The notes under the pieces are model-generated. The model saw nothing but the letters and a program-made list of their open reading frames with translations. It was not told where the DNA came from and made no database searches. DNA of 64,000 nt from Actinomycetota bacterium (GTDB taxonomy: Bacteria; Actinomycetota; Actinomycetes; Actinomycetales; Microbacteriaceae), in NCBI GenBank assembly GCA_030838475.1, contig JAUZFP010000037.1, positions 1 through 64,000 on the forward strand, given 5' to 3'. Position numbers and translations under genes: made by a program. Each line of letters opens with the position of its first letter. Position 1 is the stretch's first letter. Below, in pieces: positions 23,159 to 32,735 of this stretch.

Positions 23159-23218
23159 GCACTATCTCCATTGGTTCTCGCCTTTTATCGGCTGTGCGTG
23201 CCAACAGCCTAAGCTGAA

Positions 23219-23292
23219 TTGAATCCAATCGGTAGAGAAATTCTCCATATTTGGGGAGAAAACACCCAATTGCGAGTATTTTGTATCCAATC
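23219..23292. promoter_or_regulatory. Candidate operator pair in the divergent E1/VOC intergenic region
   Basis: Direct repeats TTGAATCCAATC (23219-23230) and TTGTATCCAATC (23281-23292), each with a TTG-N4-CAA dyad, 62 bp apart; between them GAGAA-A-TTCTC and TTCTCC-N8-GGAGAA. Confidence 0.45.
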
Positions 23293-23316
23293 AGTCTCAA
23301 TGACGAGGAGCGACAT

Positions 23317-23850
23317 ATGACGACGGGGATCCCCGGGCTACGAGGTACCGAGCACATCGGGTTCACGGTGCCCGACATCGAAGAGGCGCACCGATTCTTC
23401 GTCGACATCATCGGATGCGAATATCTGTACAGCCTCGGCCCATTCCGTCACGATGACGACGACTGGATGCTCACCCACCTGAACGTCGACCCGCGCACAA
23501 TAATGAAACAGAACCGGTTCTACCGATGCGGCTACGGGCCGAACTTCGAGATCTTCGAATACCAGCCCGTTGGTAGCGCGGCCGCGGAGCCGCGAAACAG
23601 CGATATCGGCGGCCACCATCTTGCGTTCTATGTTGACGATCTCACCTCCGCGATCGCCCATCTGCAATCAAACGGCGTGCGCGTTCTCGACGGACCAACC
23701 TCGAGCTCGAGCCACAATACAGGGCAGCAGTGGATCTACTTCCTCAGTCCGTGGGGCATGCAATTCGAACTCGTGAGCTATCCGAATGGCAAGCAGTACG
23801 AGGCAACCTCGGCGACTAAGCTGTGGCATCCGGCGCATCCGGCGGAATAG
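23317..23850 (+). CDS. VOC (glyoxalase/extradiol dioxygenase superfamily) protein
   Basis: EHIGFTVPDIEEAHRFFVDIIGCEYLYSLGPF...GHHLAFYVDDLTSAIAHLQSNGVRVLDGP...FLSPWGMQFELVSYP. Confidence 0.85.
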   Translation: MTTGIPGLRGTEHIGFTVPDIEEAHRFFVDIIGCEYLYSLGPFRHDDDDWMLTHLNVDPRTIMKQNRFYRCGYGPNFEIFEYQPVGSAAAEPRNSDIGGHHLAFYVDDLTSAIAHLQSNGVRVLDGPTSSSSHNTGQQWIYFLSPWGMQFELVSYPNGKQYEATSATKLWHPAHPAE

Positions 23851-23882
23851 CCCACGGTCACAATCCCAGGAGAAAATGCCCG

Positions 23883-24548
23883 ATGACACCCTCCCCGAGT
23901 CGAAGCGGTGACGCGGGTTCGCGTATCGCGGATTCGCTTCGCGACTCCATCCTGAGGGGCGAGTTTGCACCGGGCTCGCGTATTCGACAGGAGGATGTCG
24001 CGGACAGGCTGGGAGCAAGTCGACTCCCGGTGCGGGAAGCTCTCCGCATTCTCGAAAGCGAGGGGCTCGTCACTCTGGTGGCAAATACCGGAGCCTGGAT
24101 TGCCCACCTCAGTCTCGAAGAGTGCCAGGAGCTCTACCAAATCAGGGAGCGAGTGGAGCCCCTTCTCCTGAGTTACAGCCTGCCTGGGCTCGACGAAACG
24201 GCGCTGGATCGACTCGCCGCGCTCGCCGACGAGATGCAGGCGGGGACCGATGTCGCCCGCTTCCTGCAACTGGATCGAGAGTTCCATCTGCTGTCATATA
24301 GTGGCGCGCGTACCGCGATCCTCGGCGACACCGTGTTGCGCCTGTGGAACTCCACCCAGCACTACCGGCGCGCCTTCACACTTGTGTCCGGGCCTGTCGG
24401 CAATCGCGCCGTTCACTACGAGCACCAACTTCTGGTCGGAGCGATCCGACGGCGCGACAATGACGACGCGGAGCGAGTGCTTCTCGGGCACATCCGGCGC
24501 ACCCGGCTTGAGCTGCTGTCGCACCCCGACCTGTTTGCTCGGGGTTAG
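23883..24548 (+). CDS. GntR-family (FCD-type) transcriptional regulator
   Basis: IADSLRDSILRGEFAPGSRIRQEDVADRLGASRLPVREALRILESEGLVTLVANTGAWI. Confidence 0.93.
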   Translation: MTPSPSRSGDAGSRIADSLRDSILRGEFAPGSRIRQEDVADRLGASRLPVREALRILESEGLVTLVANTGAWIAHLSLEECQELYQIRERVEPLLLSYSLPGLDETALDRLAALADEMQAGTDVARFLQLDREFHLLSYSGARTAILGDTVLRLWNSTQHYRRAFTLVSGPVGNRAVHYEHQLLVGAIRRRDNDDAERVLLGHIRRTRLELLSHPDLFARG

Positions 24549-25318
24549 ACGCTCTTTGCGAGGGTCTCGGCCGGACCTCGCGCACTGGCTCCGAGGTAGA
24601 GCCGCGCCACCTCGGGATCGTTGAGCAGCTCCTGACCTGTGCCGGTCAACGCGACAACCCCAGCTTCAAGAACCGCCGCGCGGTGGGCGACAGCGAGACC
24701 GGAACGTGCGTTCTGCTCAACGAGGAGCACCGTGCGCCCGTCTTCGGCAAGCTTGGAGATACTGGCAAAGACGGAGCTTCGCGCCCGTGGGTCGAGACCG
24801 ATAGATGGCTCATCAAGAAGGATAAGCGCGGGGTCGAGCATGAGCGAGCGCGCCAGTTCGACCTGCTTCTGCTCGCCGCCAGACAGCGATCCGGCGGATG
24901 CGCTGCGCCGTTTGGCGACAATCGGAAACAGCTCCGCGACCTCGGCAAGTCTTCGGCGCAGGAGTGCCTGGTCCGAGAGGATGAACGCGCCCATCGCGAC
25001 GTTCTCCCATACGGTCATTGCCGGGAAGAGACTCCGATCCTGCGGAACATGGACGACGCCGCGCGAAAGCCGTTCCCGAGACGTCAGGGCGCTGATGTTC
25101 TCGCCGCGGAACATCACCGCGCCCGACCTGGGCCGCAGAAGACCGCTCACGGTTTTCAAAACCGTGGACTTTCCTGCGCCGTTCGGCCCGATCAAGCAAA
25201 TGATCTCGCCGCGAGCAACGTCAAGGTTTACCCCCTTGAGGATGAGCCCTGCGCCATAGCCTGCGGTGACCTCGCTGATCTGGAGAATCAGTTCCGGAGT
25301 GGAATTCTTAGCCGCCAA
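24545..25318 (-). CDS. Branched-chain amino acid-type ABC transporter ATP-binding protein (LivF-like)
   Basis: LIGPNGAGKSTVLKTVSGLL; LSGGEQKQVELARSLMLDPALILLDEPSIGLDP. TTG start at 25318 overlapping the LivG stop. Confidence 0.93.
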   Translation of the reverse strand: MAAKNSTPELILQISEVTAGYGAGLILKGVNLDVARGEIICLIGPNGAGKSTVLKTVSGLLRPRSGAVMFRGENISALTSRERLSRGVVHVPQDRSLFPAMTVWENVAMGAFILSDQALLRRRLAEVAELFPIVAKRRSASAGSLSGGEQKQVELARSLMLDPALILLDEPSIGLDPRARSSVFASISKLAEDGRTVLLVEQNARSGLAVAHRAAVLEAGVVALTGTGQELLNDPEVARLYLGASARGPAETLAKSV

Positions 25319-26042
25319 GGTATGCCTCCAAAACCTTCGGATTCGATTGCACTTCGGCGGGAGTGCCAAATGCGATTGGTGCGCCTTGGTCGAGAACGAT
25401 GACCGGATCACACAGTCGCATCACAAGTTGCATGTCGTGCTCGACAATCAGGAAGGTCACGCCAGCGGCGTTGCGCTCCCTGATATGTCGTTCCATGGCA
25501 TCGATCATGACCGGATTCACCCCGGCAGTCGGCTCATCAAGTAACACCAGTTTCGGATTGCTCATGAGTACCGCCGCGAACTCCAGGAGTTTGCGCTGCC
25601 CATAAGAAAGATCGGAGGCTGGCAGTTCGAGGAGGGGTTCGAGCCGAAACTCGGCCAGCATCTGTCGAGCGAGTTCCTTGTCCGTCGCCGACACCCGGCG
25701 ACCGAAAAGCTGGCGCCAGGAGTATCCCGCGGCAACGACCAGGTTTTCCTCGACACTCAGCTCAGGAAATATGCGTGCCTGCTGAAAAGTTCGCGAGAGC
25801 CCCCGTCGATACAGGTCCGCGGGGCGAGGGCGCGCAATGGTGTTCCCCCTGAAGTGAATCTGCCCCGAATCGGCTTTGAGGTAGCCGGTGATCATATTGA
25901 ACGCCGTTGTCTTGCCAGACCCGTTCGGACCGATCAGTGCGGTGATCGAGCCCTCGTTGACGGTGAACGAACACTCGTCAACGGCGGTAACTCCGCCGAA
26001 CCGCTTGGTGAGGTGATCCACCTCGAGAAGTACCTCGCTCAA
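25308..26042 (-). CDS. ABC transporter ATP-binding protein (LivG-like)
   Basis: LIGPNGSGKTTAFNMITGYLK; DLSYGQRKLLEFAAVLMSNPKLVLLDEPTAGVNP. Confidence 0.93.
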   Translation of the reverse strand: MSEVLLEVDHLTKRFGGVTAVDECSFTVNEGSITALIGPNGSGKTTAFNMITGYLKADSGQIHFRGNTIARPRPADLYRRGLSRTFQQARIFPELSVEENLVVAAGYSWRQLFGRRVSATDKELARQMLAEFRLEPLLELPASDLSYGQRKLLEFAAVLMSNPKLVLLDEPTAGVNPVMIDAMERHIRERNAAGVTFLIVEHDMQLVMRLCDPVIVLDQGAPIAFGTPAEVQSNPKVLEAYLGG

Positions 26043-27088
26043 CGCGCGACCTCCGACGTGACGGGTGATTTCGACGCATCCTGAACCTCGGACAGTTGCG
26101 CCGCATCGCGCGCGTCTCCCTCGGCCGCCAAGCGCCGCCGTCGAAGTCGGTCCGAAATCGACGGCAGGATGCCCCGAGGGAGGAACAGCATGATCACGAG
26201 AAAGACCGCAGCGTAGGCCAGCAGGTAAAGCTCACTGGCCCCGAACGTCTGCGCGAAGAACTCCTGGGCGGGAACGAGAATGAATGATCCGAGTACCGGA
26301 CCCCACAGTGTCCCCCGGCCACCAAGAAATGCCATCAGCACCATCCCGATGGTGATGAGCGGGTCAACGGCGAACTGCGGATATATGAATCCGACGTAGT
26401 AGGCCCAGACACAGCCAACCATTGCCACCATTCCGGAGCTCACCGCAAAGGCGATCAACTTGACAGCGGTCACTCGCACACCGACACCGTGCGCCTTGTC
26501 TTCGTCGGCTCGCACCGTGGCGAGCGACAGTCCAATTTTCGAGCGGCTGAAATAGAAGGAGATACCCATGGCGACCGCGAGAAGCGCGAGCATTGCGTAG
26601 TAGAAGGGCCAGTCGTAGGTCGACACGTCAAAAGGTGGTGGTGCGACGCTCTTGCCTTGAGCGCCTCCCGTGAGGGAGTTCAGGTTGAATGCGAGCGTTT
26701 GCGTGATGAAGAGGAACGTGATGGTCACGATCGCAAAGACATCGGCCCGCGTTCGCATCGACACCCAGCCGATCGGGACGCTCAGCAGCGCGACAGCGAC
26801 GCCAACGACAGGCAGCGCGAGGAAGGGCGAGAATCCGTCGCCGACGCTTCCCTGGAACATGATCGCGAATGCGTATGCCCCGATTCCGAAAAACGCCACG
26901 TGTCCGAGGGACGGGTATCCGGCCAGACCGCCGAGGAGGTTCCACGAACTCGAAAGCGCCGCATACATGACCGTAAAGATCAGCATGTTCAACAGCCATA
27001 CCGGGCCACCGAGGATGGGAACGAGAATGAGCAGGCCGAAGAAGATCACGACGCGCAGCAGTCCGAACCGGCTGATCGCGCGCTTCAC
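26039..27088 (-). CDS. ABC transporter permease (LivM-like)
   Basis: NLLGGLAGYPSLGHVAFFGIGAYAFA...FLGGRGTLWGPVLGSFILVPAQE. Confidence 0.92.
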   Translation of the reverse strand: MKRAISRFGLLRVVIFFGLLILVPILGGPVWLLNMLIFTVMYAALSSSWNLLGGLAGYPSLGHVAFFGIGAYAFAIMFQGSVGDGFSPFLALPVVGVAVALLSVPIGWVSMRTRADVFAIVTITFLFITQTLAFNLNSLTGGAQGKSVAPPPFDVSTYDWPFYYAMLALLAVAMGISFYFSRSKIGLSLATVRADEDKAHGVGVRVTAVKLIAFAVSSGMVAMVGCVWAYYVGFIYPQFAVDPLITIGMVLMAFLGGRGTLWGPVLGSFILVPAQEFFAQTFGASELYLLAYAAVFLVIMLFLPRGILPSISDRLRRRRLAAEGDARDAAQLSEVQDASKSPVTSEVAR

Positions 27089-27963
27089 AGTGCCCCTCGC
27101 GTCTTCGCACCGAAGAGACCGCGCGGTCGCAGCAGCAGCACGAGTAGCAAAACGATGAAGAAGGTGAAGTCGGACCAGATCGGGGACGCAAGCGCGGAGA
27201 CGAGCGACGAGGCGACGCCCATGATCAGGGCCGCAACGACCGAACCACCGATGCTGCCGAGCCCACCGAGGACGACGATGGTAAGCAGCCGGCTAATCAG
27301 GTCGTAGTGGCTACCCGGGTTGAACGAGTTGAGCATCCCAAAAACGGAGCCCGCCGCCGCCGCCGTGGCCGCACCAAGGCCGAAGCCCAGGGCGGACACG
27401 CGATTCGCGTTGACCCCGAGTAGCTGCGCGGACATCGGGTTTTGTACCGTTGCCCGAACCGATCGCCCGAATTTCGTGCGCTGCAGGATGAAGTAGAGAA
27501 CTCCCAGCATCACGATCGAGAGAAGGAAGGCGACAAATCGGACCAGGCTGATCTGATAGCCGAAGACGGTCCAGCTGTAGTTCGCATAGGTGGGCTGCAC
27601 ATTCGTGAGGGTCGCGCCGTACGCGAACGAAAGGGCGCCCTCGATCGCTAGCGCGATCGCGAAGGTGACGAGTAGTGAGAGTTGTGCGACATCCTCACCA
27701 TGCAGTGGGCGCAGAAGCGCCCACTGCAATCCGATGCCCACGAGGAAGAGCAACGGCGTGGTGATGAGGATTGAGACGAACGGGTCAATACCGAGGGTGG
27801 TGAACAACGTGTAGGTCAGGTACGCACCGAGAACTACCAGTGCGCCCTGCGCGAGGTTCACCACCTTCATGATTCCGAAGATGAGCGTCTGCCCGCTTGC
27901 CATGAGGGCGTAAACCCCGCCGGTAAGGATTCCGAGAATGATTGCCTGGATCAGAGCGTGCAT
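27085..27963 (-). CDS. ABC transporter permease (LivH-like)
   Basis: GILTGGVYALMASGQTLIFGIMKVVNLAQGALVVLGAYLTY; GLGSIGGSVVAALIMGVASS. Confidence 0.92.
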   Translation of the reverse strand: MHALIQAIILGILTGGVYALMASGQTLIFGIMKVVNLAQGALVVLGAYLTYTLFTTLGIDPFVSILITTPLLFLVGIGLQWALLRPLHGEDVAQLSLLVTFAIALAIEGALSFAYGATLTNVQPTYANYSWTVFGYQISLVRFVAFLLSIVMLGVLYFILQRTKFGRSVRATVQNPMSAQLLGVNANRVSALGFGLGAATAAAAGSVFGMLNSFNPGSHYDLISRLLTIVVLGGLGSIGGSVVAALIMGVASSLVSALASPIWSDFTFFIVLLLVLLLRPRGLFGAKTRGAL

Positions 27964-27983
27964 CTTCGATCAGTCCTGCGTTT

Positions 27984-29243
27984 CTATCCGGCCCAGTTGG
28001 GCTTGGGTGCGATGGGCTTGGCTTGCGCCTTCGACGCCGGGTACACCGTCGTCAGCGTGTTGTCGATCCACTGGATCAGCAGGTAGGCACCCTTTGGCGC
28101 ACCGTATTGGTCCCAGCTGAGGTTTCCCACCAGCGTTGGCCAGGTGCCGCTGTGCAAGGTCTTGATGATGGTCGCGTTATCGACCTTGCCGGTCTTCTTC
28201 GCCACTTCCTGAAGAAGCATGCCGGCCGAGTACGCTTCGGCCGAGGTTGGGTCAATCTGCTGAACGGTTCCGCCGTACTTCGCGAGGTAGGCGGCGATGA
28301 AGGCCTTGCTGCCCGCGACCTGGGAGTCGGCGTACCAATCGGCGCTCGAGAACACACCATTGGTATTCGACGTCCCAACTGCTGCAGGGAAGTCGCCCGG
28401 CGAGTTTGCGCCGTTCGCCTCGAACAGCCACTTCGGGTTGAACTTCTGCTGGATCATCGCCTTCATCTGGGCGAACGCGTCGCCCTCCTGGGTGCCGCCA
28501 ACGACGACATCCGGATTCGCGGCGGCGATTCCAGCCACGATCGGAGTCATGTCTGCCGTCTCCGCCGGGTACGTTTGGTCGTAGACGGTCTTGATTCCCG
28601 CTGCCTCGAAACGCTTCTGGATGTTGGCGGCGATGGGAGCAGCGAACGGATCATCCAGCTTTGCGTATGCGGCCGTCTTCGGGCGCTTGCTCTTGGGCAG
28701 CGACAGGATGTAGTCGGCAAATACGTCGCCACCCGAGGTCGTGGGTGCCGGTTGCACGAAGAAGAGGTTCGTCAGTTTCTGCGCGAAGACCGCCGGTCCA
28801 CCGCCAGCGGGCTCGATGAACGAGTAGTGGTATCGGCTCGCGACTCGAGAAGCCGGCACCGTGAGCAGGCTAGAGAACGGCCCCATGACGATGTTGACCT
28901 TGGATTGTGTGATCAGGTTCGTGTAGTTGGTGACGACCTGATCGGGGCTCGAGGCATCGTCGACAACTTTCAACTCGACCTTTCTGCCGAGAACGCCACC
29001 CGCCTTGTTCGTCTCGCTCACCCACAGTGCATAACCGCGCTGCGCAGCCTTGCCCGAGTCGGAGAAGTCGCCGGTGAGCGATAGTGAAACACCAATGGTG
29101 AGGGGTGCCTTTGTCGCCGACTTTGACGTTGTAGTGGCGGTGCAGCCGGCGAGGGCCAGGCTGGTTGCCAACACCGCGCCGACCACCGTGAGAAGTCGCC
29201 GTGAGCGGCGGACCTCCGGCGTGTGAATTCGTAGTTGCATCAT
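27984..29243 (-). CDS. ABC transporter substrate-binding lipoprotein (Leu/Ile/Val-binding type)
   Basis: Lipobox LALAGCTA; PLTIGVSLSLTGDFSDSGKAAQRGYALWVSETNKAGGVLGRKVELKVVDD. Confidence 0.93.
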   Translation of the reverse strand: MMQLRIHTPEVRRSRRLLTVVGAVLATSLALAGCTATTTSKSATKAPLTIGVSLSLTGDFSDSGKAAQRGYALWVSETNKAGGVLGRKVELKVVDDASSPDQVVTNYTNLITQSKVNIVMGPFSSLLTVPASRVASRYHYSFIEPAGGGPAVFAQKLTNLFFVQPAPTTSGGDVFADYILSLPKSKRPKTAAYAKLDDPFAAPIAANIQKRFEAAGIKTVYDQTYPAETADMTPIVAGIAAANPDVVVGGTQEGDAFAQMKAMIQQKFNPKWLFEANGANSPGDFPAAVGTSNTNGVFSSADWYADSQVAGSKAFIAAYLAKYGGTVQQIDPTSAEAYSAGMLLQEVAKKTGKVDNATIIKTLHSGTWPTLVGNLSWDQYGAPKGAYLLIQWIDNTLTTVYPASKAQAKPIAPKPNWAG

Positions 29244-29315
29244 TGCTCCTAACGGAAGAGGACTTTGCTCAGGTGTTCAGAAAAGGTCGCGGTCTCGTGA
29301 AATCTCACGATTGAC

Positions 29316-29329
29316 TGCAATCGTTTGCA
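29316..29329. promoter_or_regulatory. Candidate LacI-family operator upstream of the liv operon
   Basis: TGCAATCGTTTGCA, near-palindromic, 73 bp upstream of the liv binding-protein start; matches the site at 30491. Confidence 0.7.
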
Positions 29330-29383
29330 ACACAATCGCACCACTTTCGAATCCTGTCAAGAGACCGGCCCGATCAGCTGCCC

Positions 29384-30400
29384 TCAGCGTGCCGGCCCGG
29401 TCGACTCCCGAATTACGAGCTCGACCGGCAGGGTGATTTTGAGTGCAGAGAGTTGCGAGCCGTCGATCTGTTCGAGAAGGAGCCGCGCCGATTCCGCACC
29501 CATTTCGAAATGCGGGGTGCGCACTGTCGTCATCGCGGGTTGAAAATCGCCGGCGAACGGCATGTCATTGAAGCCGACCACGGAGACATCTCCTGGGCAG
29601 GTCAGCGCGTGCAATCTGAGCGAATGATAGACACCCAGCGCAAGCAGGTCGTTGCCCGCCACTACCGCCGTCGGACGCGCCGTGACTTTCGAGTCGAGTA
29701 CGTCATCCATTGCGCTTTGCCCAGCCTCAACCGAATACGCGGCGCAGGGCACGACGTGGCCGTCCAATCCGAGTTCCGCACATCCCGAAACAAATGCTTC
29801 CGCGCGAATCCGGCTCGTCGAAAACGACGGCGGGCCCTCGAGGTGCATGACGCGACGATGGCCAAGCGCGGCCAAATGTCGCAGTGATGCCTTGATTCCC
29901 TCGGCGTCATCGCCTACAACAGCGGGATACGGAACACCGCCAGAGTCTCGATTTACCATGACCGCTTTGATATCGCGATCGAACGCCTCGCCGGCAATTG
30001 AGTGTCCGCTGTGGCCGGTGGCAAAAATCAGACCATCAACCTGGCGCTGCACCAGGGACTCGAACAGCAGACGCTCCGCGTCATCGCTGCCGTCGGTATT
30101 GACGACGACAGCCGAATACCCGCGAACCGCGAGCCTGCTGTCAATCCCGCGCACAATGGGCGGGAAAATGGGGTTCGTGAGGTCTGGAATGATCACCCCG
30201 ATGGTCATCGAGGAATTGGTGCGAAGGCCTCGGGCGATCGAATTGGGTGCGTAGCCGAGCTGCTTGGCTGCCTGCCGAACTCGAGCCAGCGTTTCGTGAT
30301 TGACCTGGTTTTCGGTCTTCTGGTTGAGCGCGCGCGAAACCGTTCCAGCGTGGACGCCTGCAACTCGCGCAACGTCCGCAATTGTCACGCGGCTCGACAT
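29384..30400 (-). CDS. LacI-family transcriptional regulator
   Basis: VTIADVARVAGVHAGTVSRALNQKTENQVNHETLARVRQAAKQLGYAPNSIARGLRTN. Confidence 0.95.
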   Translation of the reverse strand: MSSRVTIADVARVAGVHAGTVSRALNQKTENQVNHETLARVRQAAKQLGYAPNSIARGLRTNSSMTIGVIIPDLTNPIFPPIVRGIDSRLAVRGYSAVVVNTDGSDDAERLLFESLVQRQVDGLIFATGHSGHSIAGEAFDRDIKAVMVNRDSGGVPYPAVVGDDAEGIKASLRHLAALGHRRVMHLEGPPSFSTSRIRAEAFVSGCAELGLDGHVVPCAAYSVEAGQSAMDDVLDSKVTARPTAVVAGNDLLALGVYHSLRLHALTCPGDVSVVGFNDMPFAGDFQPAMTTVRTPHFEMGAESARLLLEQIDGSQLSALKITLPVELVIRESTGPAR

Positions 30401-30490
30401 GGGTCAACGCTAGCAGTCGGCTACGCGACGGGCCGAGAATCGTCGAAAGGTTGACGGCAGCCGATTTCTGACTGAATAATGGCCTAGAAC

Positions 30491-30504
30491 TGCAATCGAT
30501 TGCG
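30491..30504. promoter_or_regulatory. Candidate LacI-family operator upstream of the dehydrogenase/M24/ALDH operon
   Basis: TGCAATCGATTGCG containing the perfect palindrome GCAATCGATTGC, 26 bp upstream of the ATG at 30531. Confidence 0.75.
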
Positions 30505-30530
30505 GCGTTTCAATCCTCAAAGGGGAAGAC

Positions 30531-31478
30531 ATGAACACAACCGCCAAGCCCACCATCGGGTGGATCGGGGCCGGTCGCATGGGATTCGAGATGGTAAAGC
30601 GACTCCTCGAAGCGGGCTACGACGTCGCGGTGTACAACCGCACTCGCTCTAAGGCAGAACCCCTCGCCGAGCGGGGAGCGAGCCTCGTTGCTCGCCCGGT
30701 TGACCTGGCGGACCGCGACATCGTATTCATCATGGTGTCTGCGCCCAAGGACCTCGAGGCGGTCACGATCGGTGAGGGGGGCGTGCTGACATCCGATGCG
30801 AAAACGCCGGGCATCATCATCGATTCCTCGACCGTCTCCCTCGCGGTGTCCGCGTCGATTCGCAGCCACGCGGCGGGGCACGGTTCACAATTTCTCGCCG
30901 CCCCGGTCAGCGGGAATCCCTCGGTCATTGCTGCGGGAAAGCTGACGATCGCGGCCTCGGGTCCTCGCGAGACGTTCGATCGTGTGCACGACGTGCTGAC
31001 GACCATTGGACGCAGCGCAACCTATGTCGGCGACGGCGAGGTGGCTCGGCTGGTAAAGATCGCACACAACGTGTTCCTTGGCGTCGTCATCCAGTCACTG
31101 GTCGAAATCACGACCCTCACCGAACGTGGCGGCGTCAGCAGGGAGGCATTTCTTGAGTTTCTGAACGACTCCGTCATGGGCTCGACATTCACCCGCTACA
31201 AAACACCCGGAATCGTCAATCTGGATTTCACGCCAACCTTCACGATCCCACTGCTGTCGAAGGACTTCGATCTCGGGCTCGCCGCCGCGCACGAGCTGGG
31301 TATTCCAATGCCGGTCGCTGCGGCTACCGCCCAACTCGTGTCGTCCGCGATGGGTGCCGGCTACCTCGAGGAAGACTTCGCGGTGCTCCTTCTCGAGCAG
31401 GCCAGACGCGCAGGCATGGAACTCGTTTCGGAAGACGTTCACGTGAAGAGCGGTCTGGAGGTGGGCGCCGATGAGTAA
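30531..31478 (+). CDS. NAD(P)-dependent 3-hydroxyisobutyrate dehydrogenase-family oxidoreductase
   Basis: IGWIGAGRMGFEMVKRLLEAGYDVAVYNRTRSKAEPLAERGA...FLAAPVSGNPSVIAAGKLTIAASG. Confidence 0.9.
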   Translation: MNTTAKPTIGWIGAGRMGFEMVKRLLEAGYDVAVYNRTRSKAEPLAERGASLVARPVDLADRDIVFIMVSAPKDLEAVTIGEGGVLTSDAKTPGIIIDSSTVSLAVSASIRSHAAGHGSQFLAAPVSGNPSVIAAGKLTIAASGPRETFDRVHDVLTTIGRSATYVGDGEVARLVKIAHNVFLGVVIQSLVEITTLTERGGVSREAFLEFLNDSVMGSTFTRYKTPGIVNLDFTPTFTIPLLSKDFDLGLAAAHELGIPMPVAAATAQLVSSAMGAGYLEEDFAVLLLEQARRAGMELVSEDVHVKSGLEVGADE

Positions 31479-32715
31479 CCTCATTCCGCTGCAGGCCCCC
31501 GGGCACAGCAACGTCGACTACGAGATGCGTGTCGACATGGATCGGCTTCGCACCTACCGACTGGATCGCGCGAAGAAGTCGCTGGAGTCGAGTGAGTGCG
31601 GAGCGTTCCTGCTCTTCGACTTCTACAACATCCGCTACACGACCCAAACCTGGATCGGAGGTGCCCTCGGCGACAAGATGACTCGGTACGCCCTCCTGAC
31701 ACGGGATGGCGACCCCATGCTGTGGGACTTCGGTTCCGCTGTACGGCACCACCAGCTCTACTCGCCCTGGCTCAAGCCGGAGAATAACCGGCCGGGCATG
31801 CTGGGCATGCGCGGTGCCGTCGCGCCATCGGCGGGCCTCATGGAGTCGGCGGTCAAGGAGATCAAGTCTCTTCTCGTCGAAGCGGGGGTCGCCGACCTGC
31901 CGGTTGGCGTCGATATCGTCGAGCCGCCGTTCCTGTTCGAGATGCAACGCCAGGGACTGAAGGTCGTGGATGCGCAGCAGCTGATGCTGGACGCTCGCCA
32001 GATTAAGTCCGTGGATGAGATCATGCTGCTCAATCAGGCGGCCGCGATGGTCGACGGGGTGTACCAGGACATCGTGGACGTTTTGAAGCCCGGCATCAGG
32101 GAGAACGAAATCGTCGCGTTGGCGAACAAGCGACTCTACGAGCTCGGGTCGGACCAGGTCGAGGCGGTGAATGCGATATCCGGGGACCGCTGCAACCCTC
32201 ATCCACACAACTTCACCGACCGGATTATTCGGCCGGGAGACCAGGCGTTCTTCGATATCATCCATTCGTTCAACGGCTATCGCACCTGCTACTACCGGAC
32301 TTTTGCCGTGGGCAGCTCGACACCGAGCCAGCGCGACGCTTACACGAAAGCGCGCGAGTGGATGGATGCGGCGATCGATACCGTGCATGCGGGTGTTGGC
32401 ACCGACGAGATCGCGAGCGTGTGGCCGAAGGCTACGGACTTCGGGTTCGCGAATGAGCTTGCCGCGTTCGGCCTGCAATTCGGCCATGGCCTCGGGCTCG
32501 GCCTGCACGAACGTCCCATCATTTCCCGGCTGAACAGCCTGGACAACCCGGTGGAGATCAAGGCCGGAATGGTCTTCGCCCTCGAAACGTACTGCCCCGC
32601 CTCGGACGGGTTCTCGGCCGCCCGGATCGAGGAAGAGATCGTGGTCGCCGAAAACGGTGTCCACATTCTGACCCGGTTCCCCGCGCAGGAACTCTTCGTC
32701 GCCAACCCCTACTAG
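31471..32715 (+). CDS. M24-family (creatinase/Xaa-Pro peptidase fold) protein with a non-canonical metal site
   Basis: MDRLRTYRLDRAKKSLESSECGAFLLFDFYNIRYTTQTW...; GHGLGLGLHERP; FALETY; ARIEEEIVV. 8-nt overlap with preceding gene. Confidence 0.88.
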   Translation: MSNLIPLQAPGHSNVDYEMRVDMDRLRTYRLDRAKKSLESSECGAFLLFDFYNIRYTTQTWIGGALGDKMTRYALLTRDGDPMLWDFGSAVRHHQLYSPWLKPENNRPGMLGMRGAVAPSAGLMESAVKEIKSLLVEAGVADLPVGVDIVEPPFLFEMQRQGLKVVDAQQLMLDARQIKSVDEIMLLNQAAAMVDGVYQDIVDVLKPGIRENEIVALANKRLYELGSDQVEAVNAISGDRCNPHPHNFTDRIIRPGDQAFFDIIHSFNGYRTCYYRTFAVGSSTPSQRDAYTKAREWMDAAIDTVHAGVGTDEIASVWPKATDFGFANELAAFGLQFGHGLGLGLHERPIISRLNSLDNPVEIKAGMVFALETYCPASDGFSAARIEEEIVVAENGVHILTRFPAQELFVANPY

Positions 32716-32735
32716 CCCACCCAGGACACACCAGC

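Noticed and set aside
21578-23212. 544-aa plus-strand ORF opposite E1
   Set aside because: Shadow ORF of the fused E1 gene.
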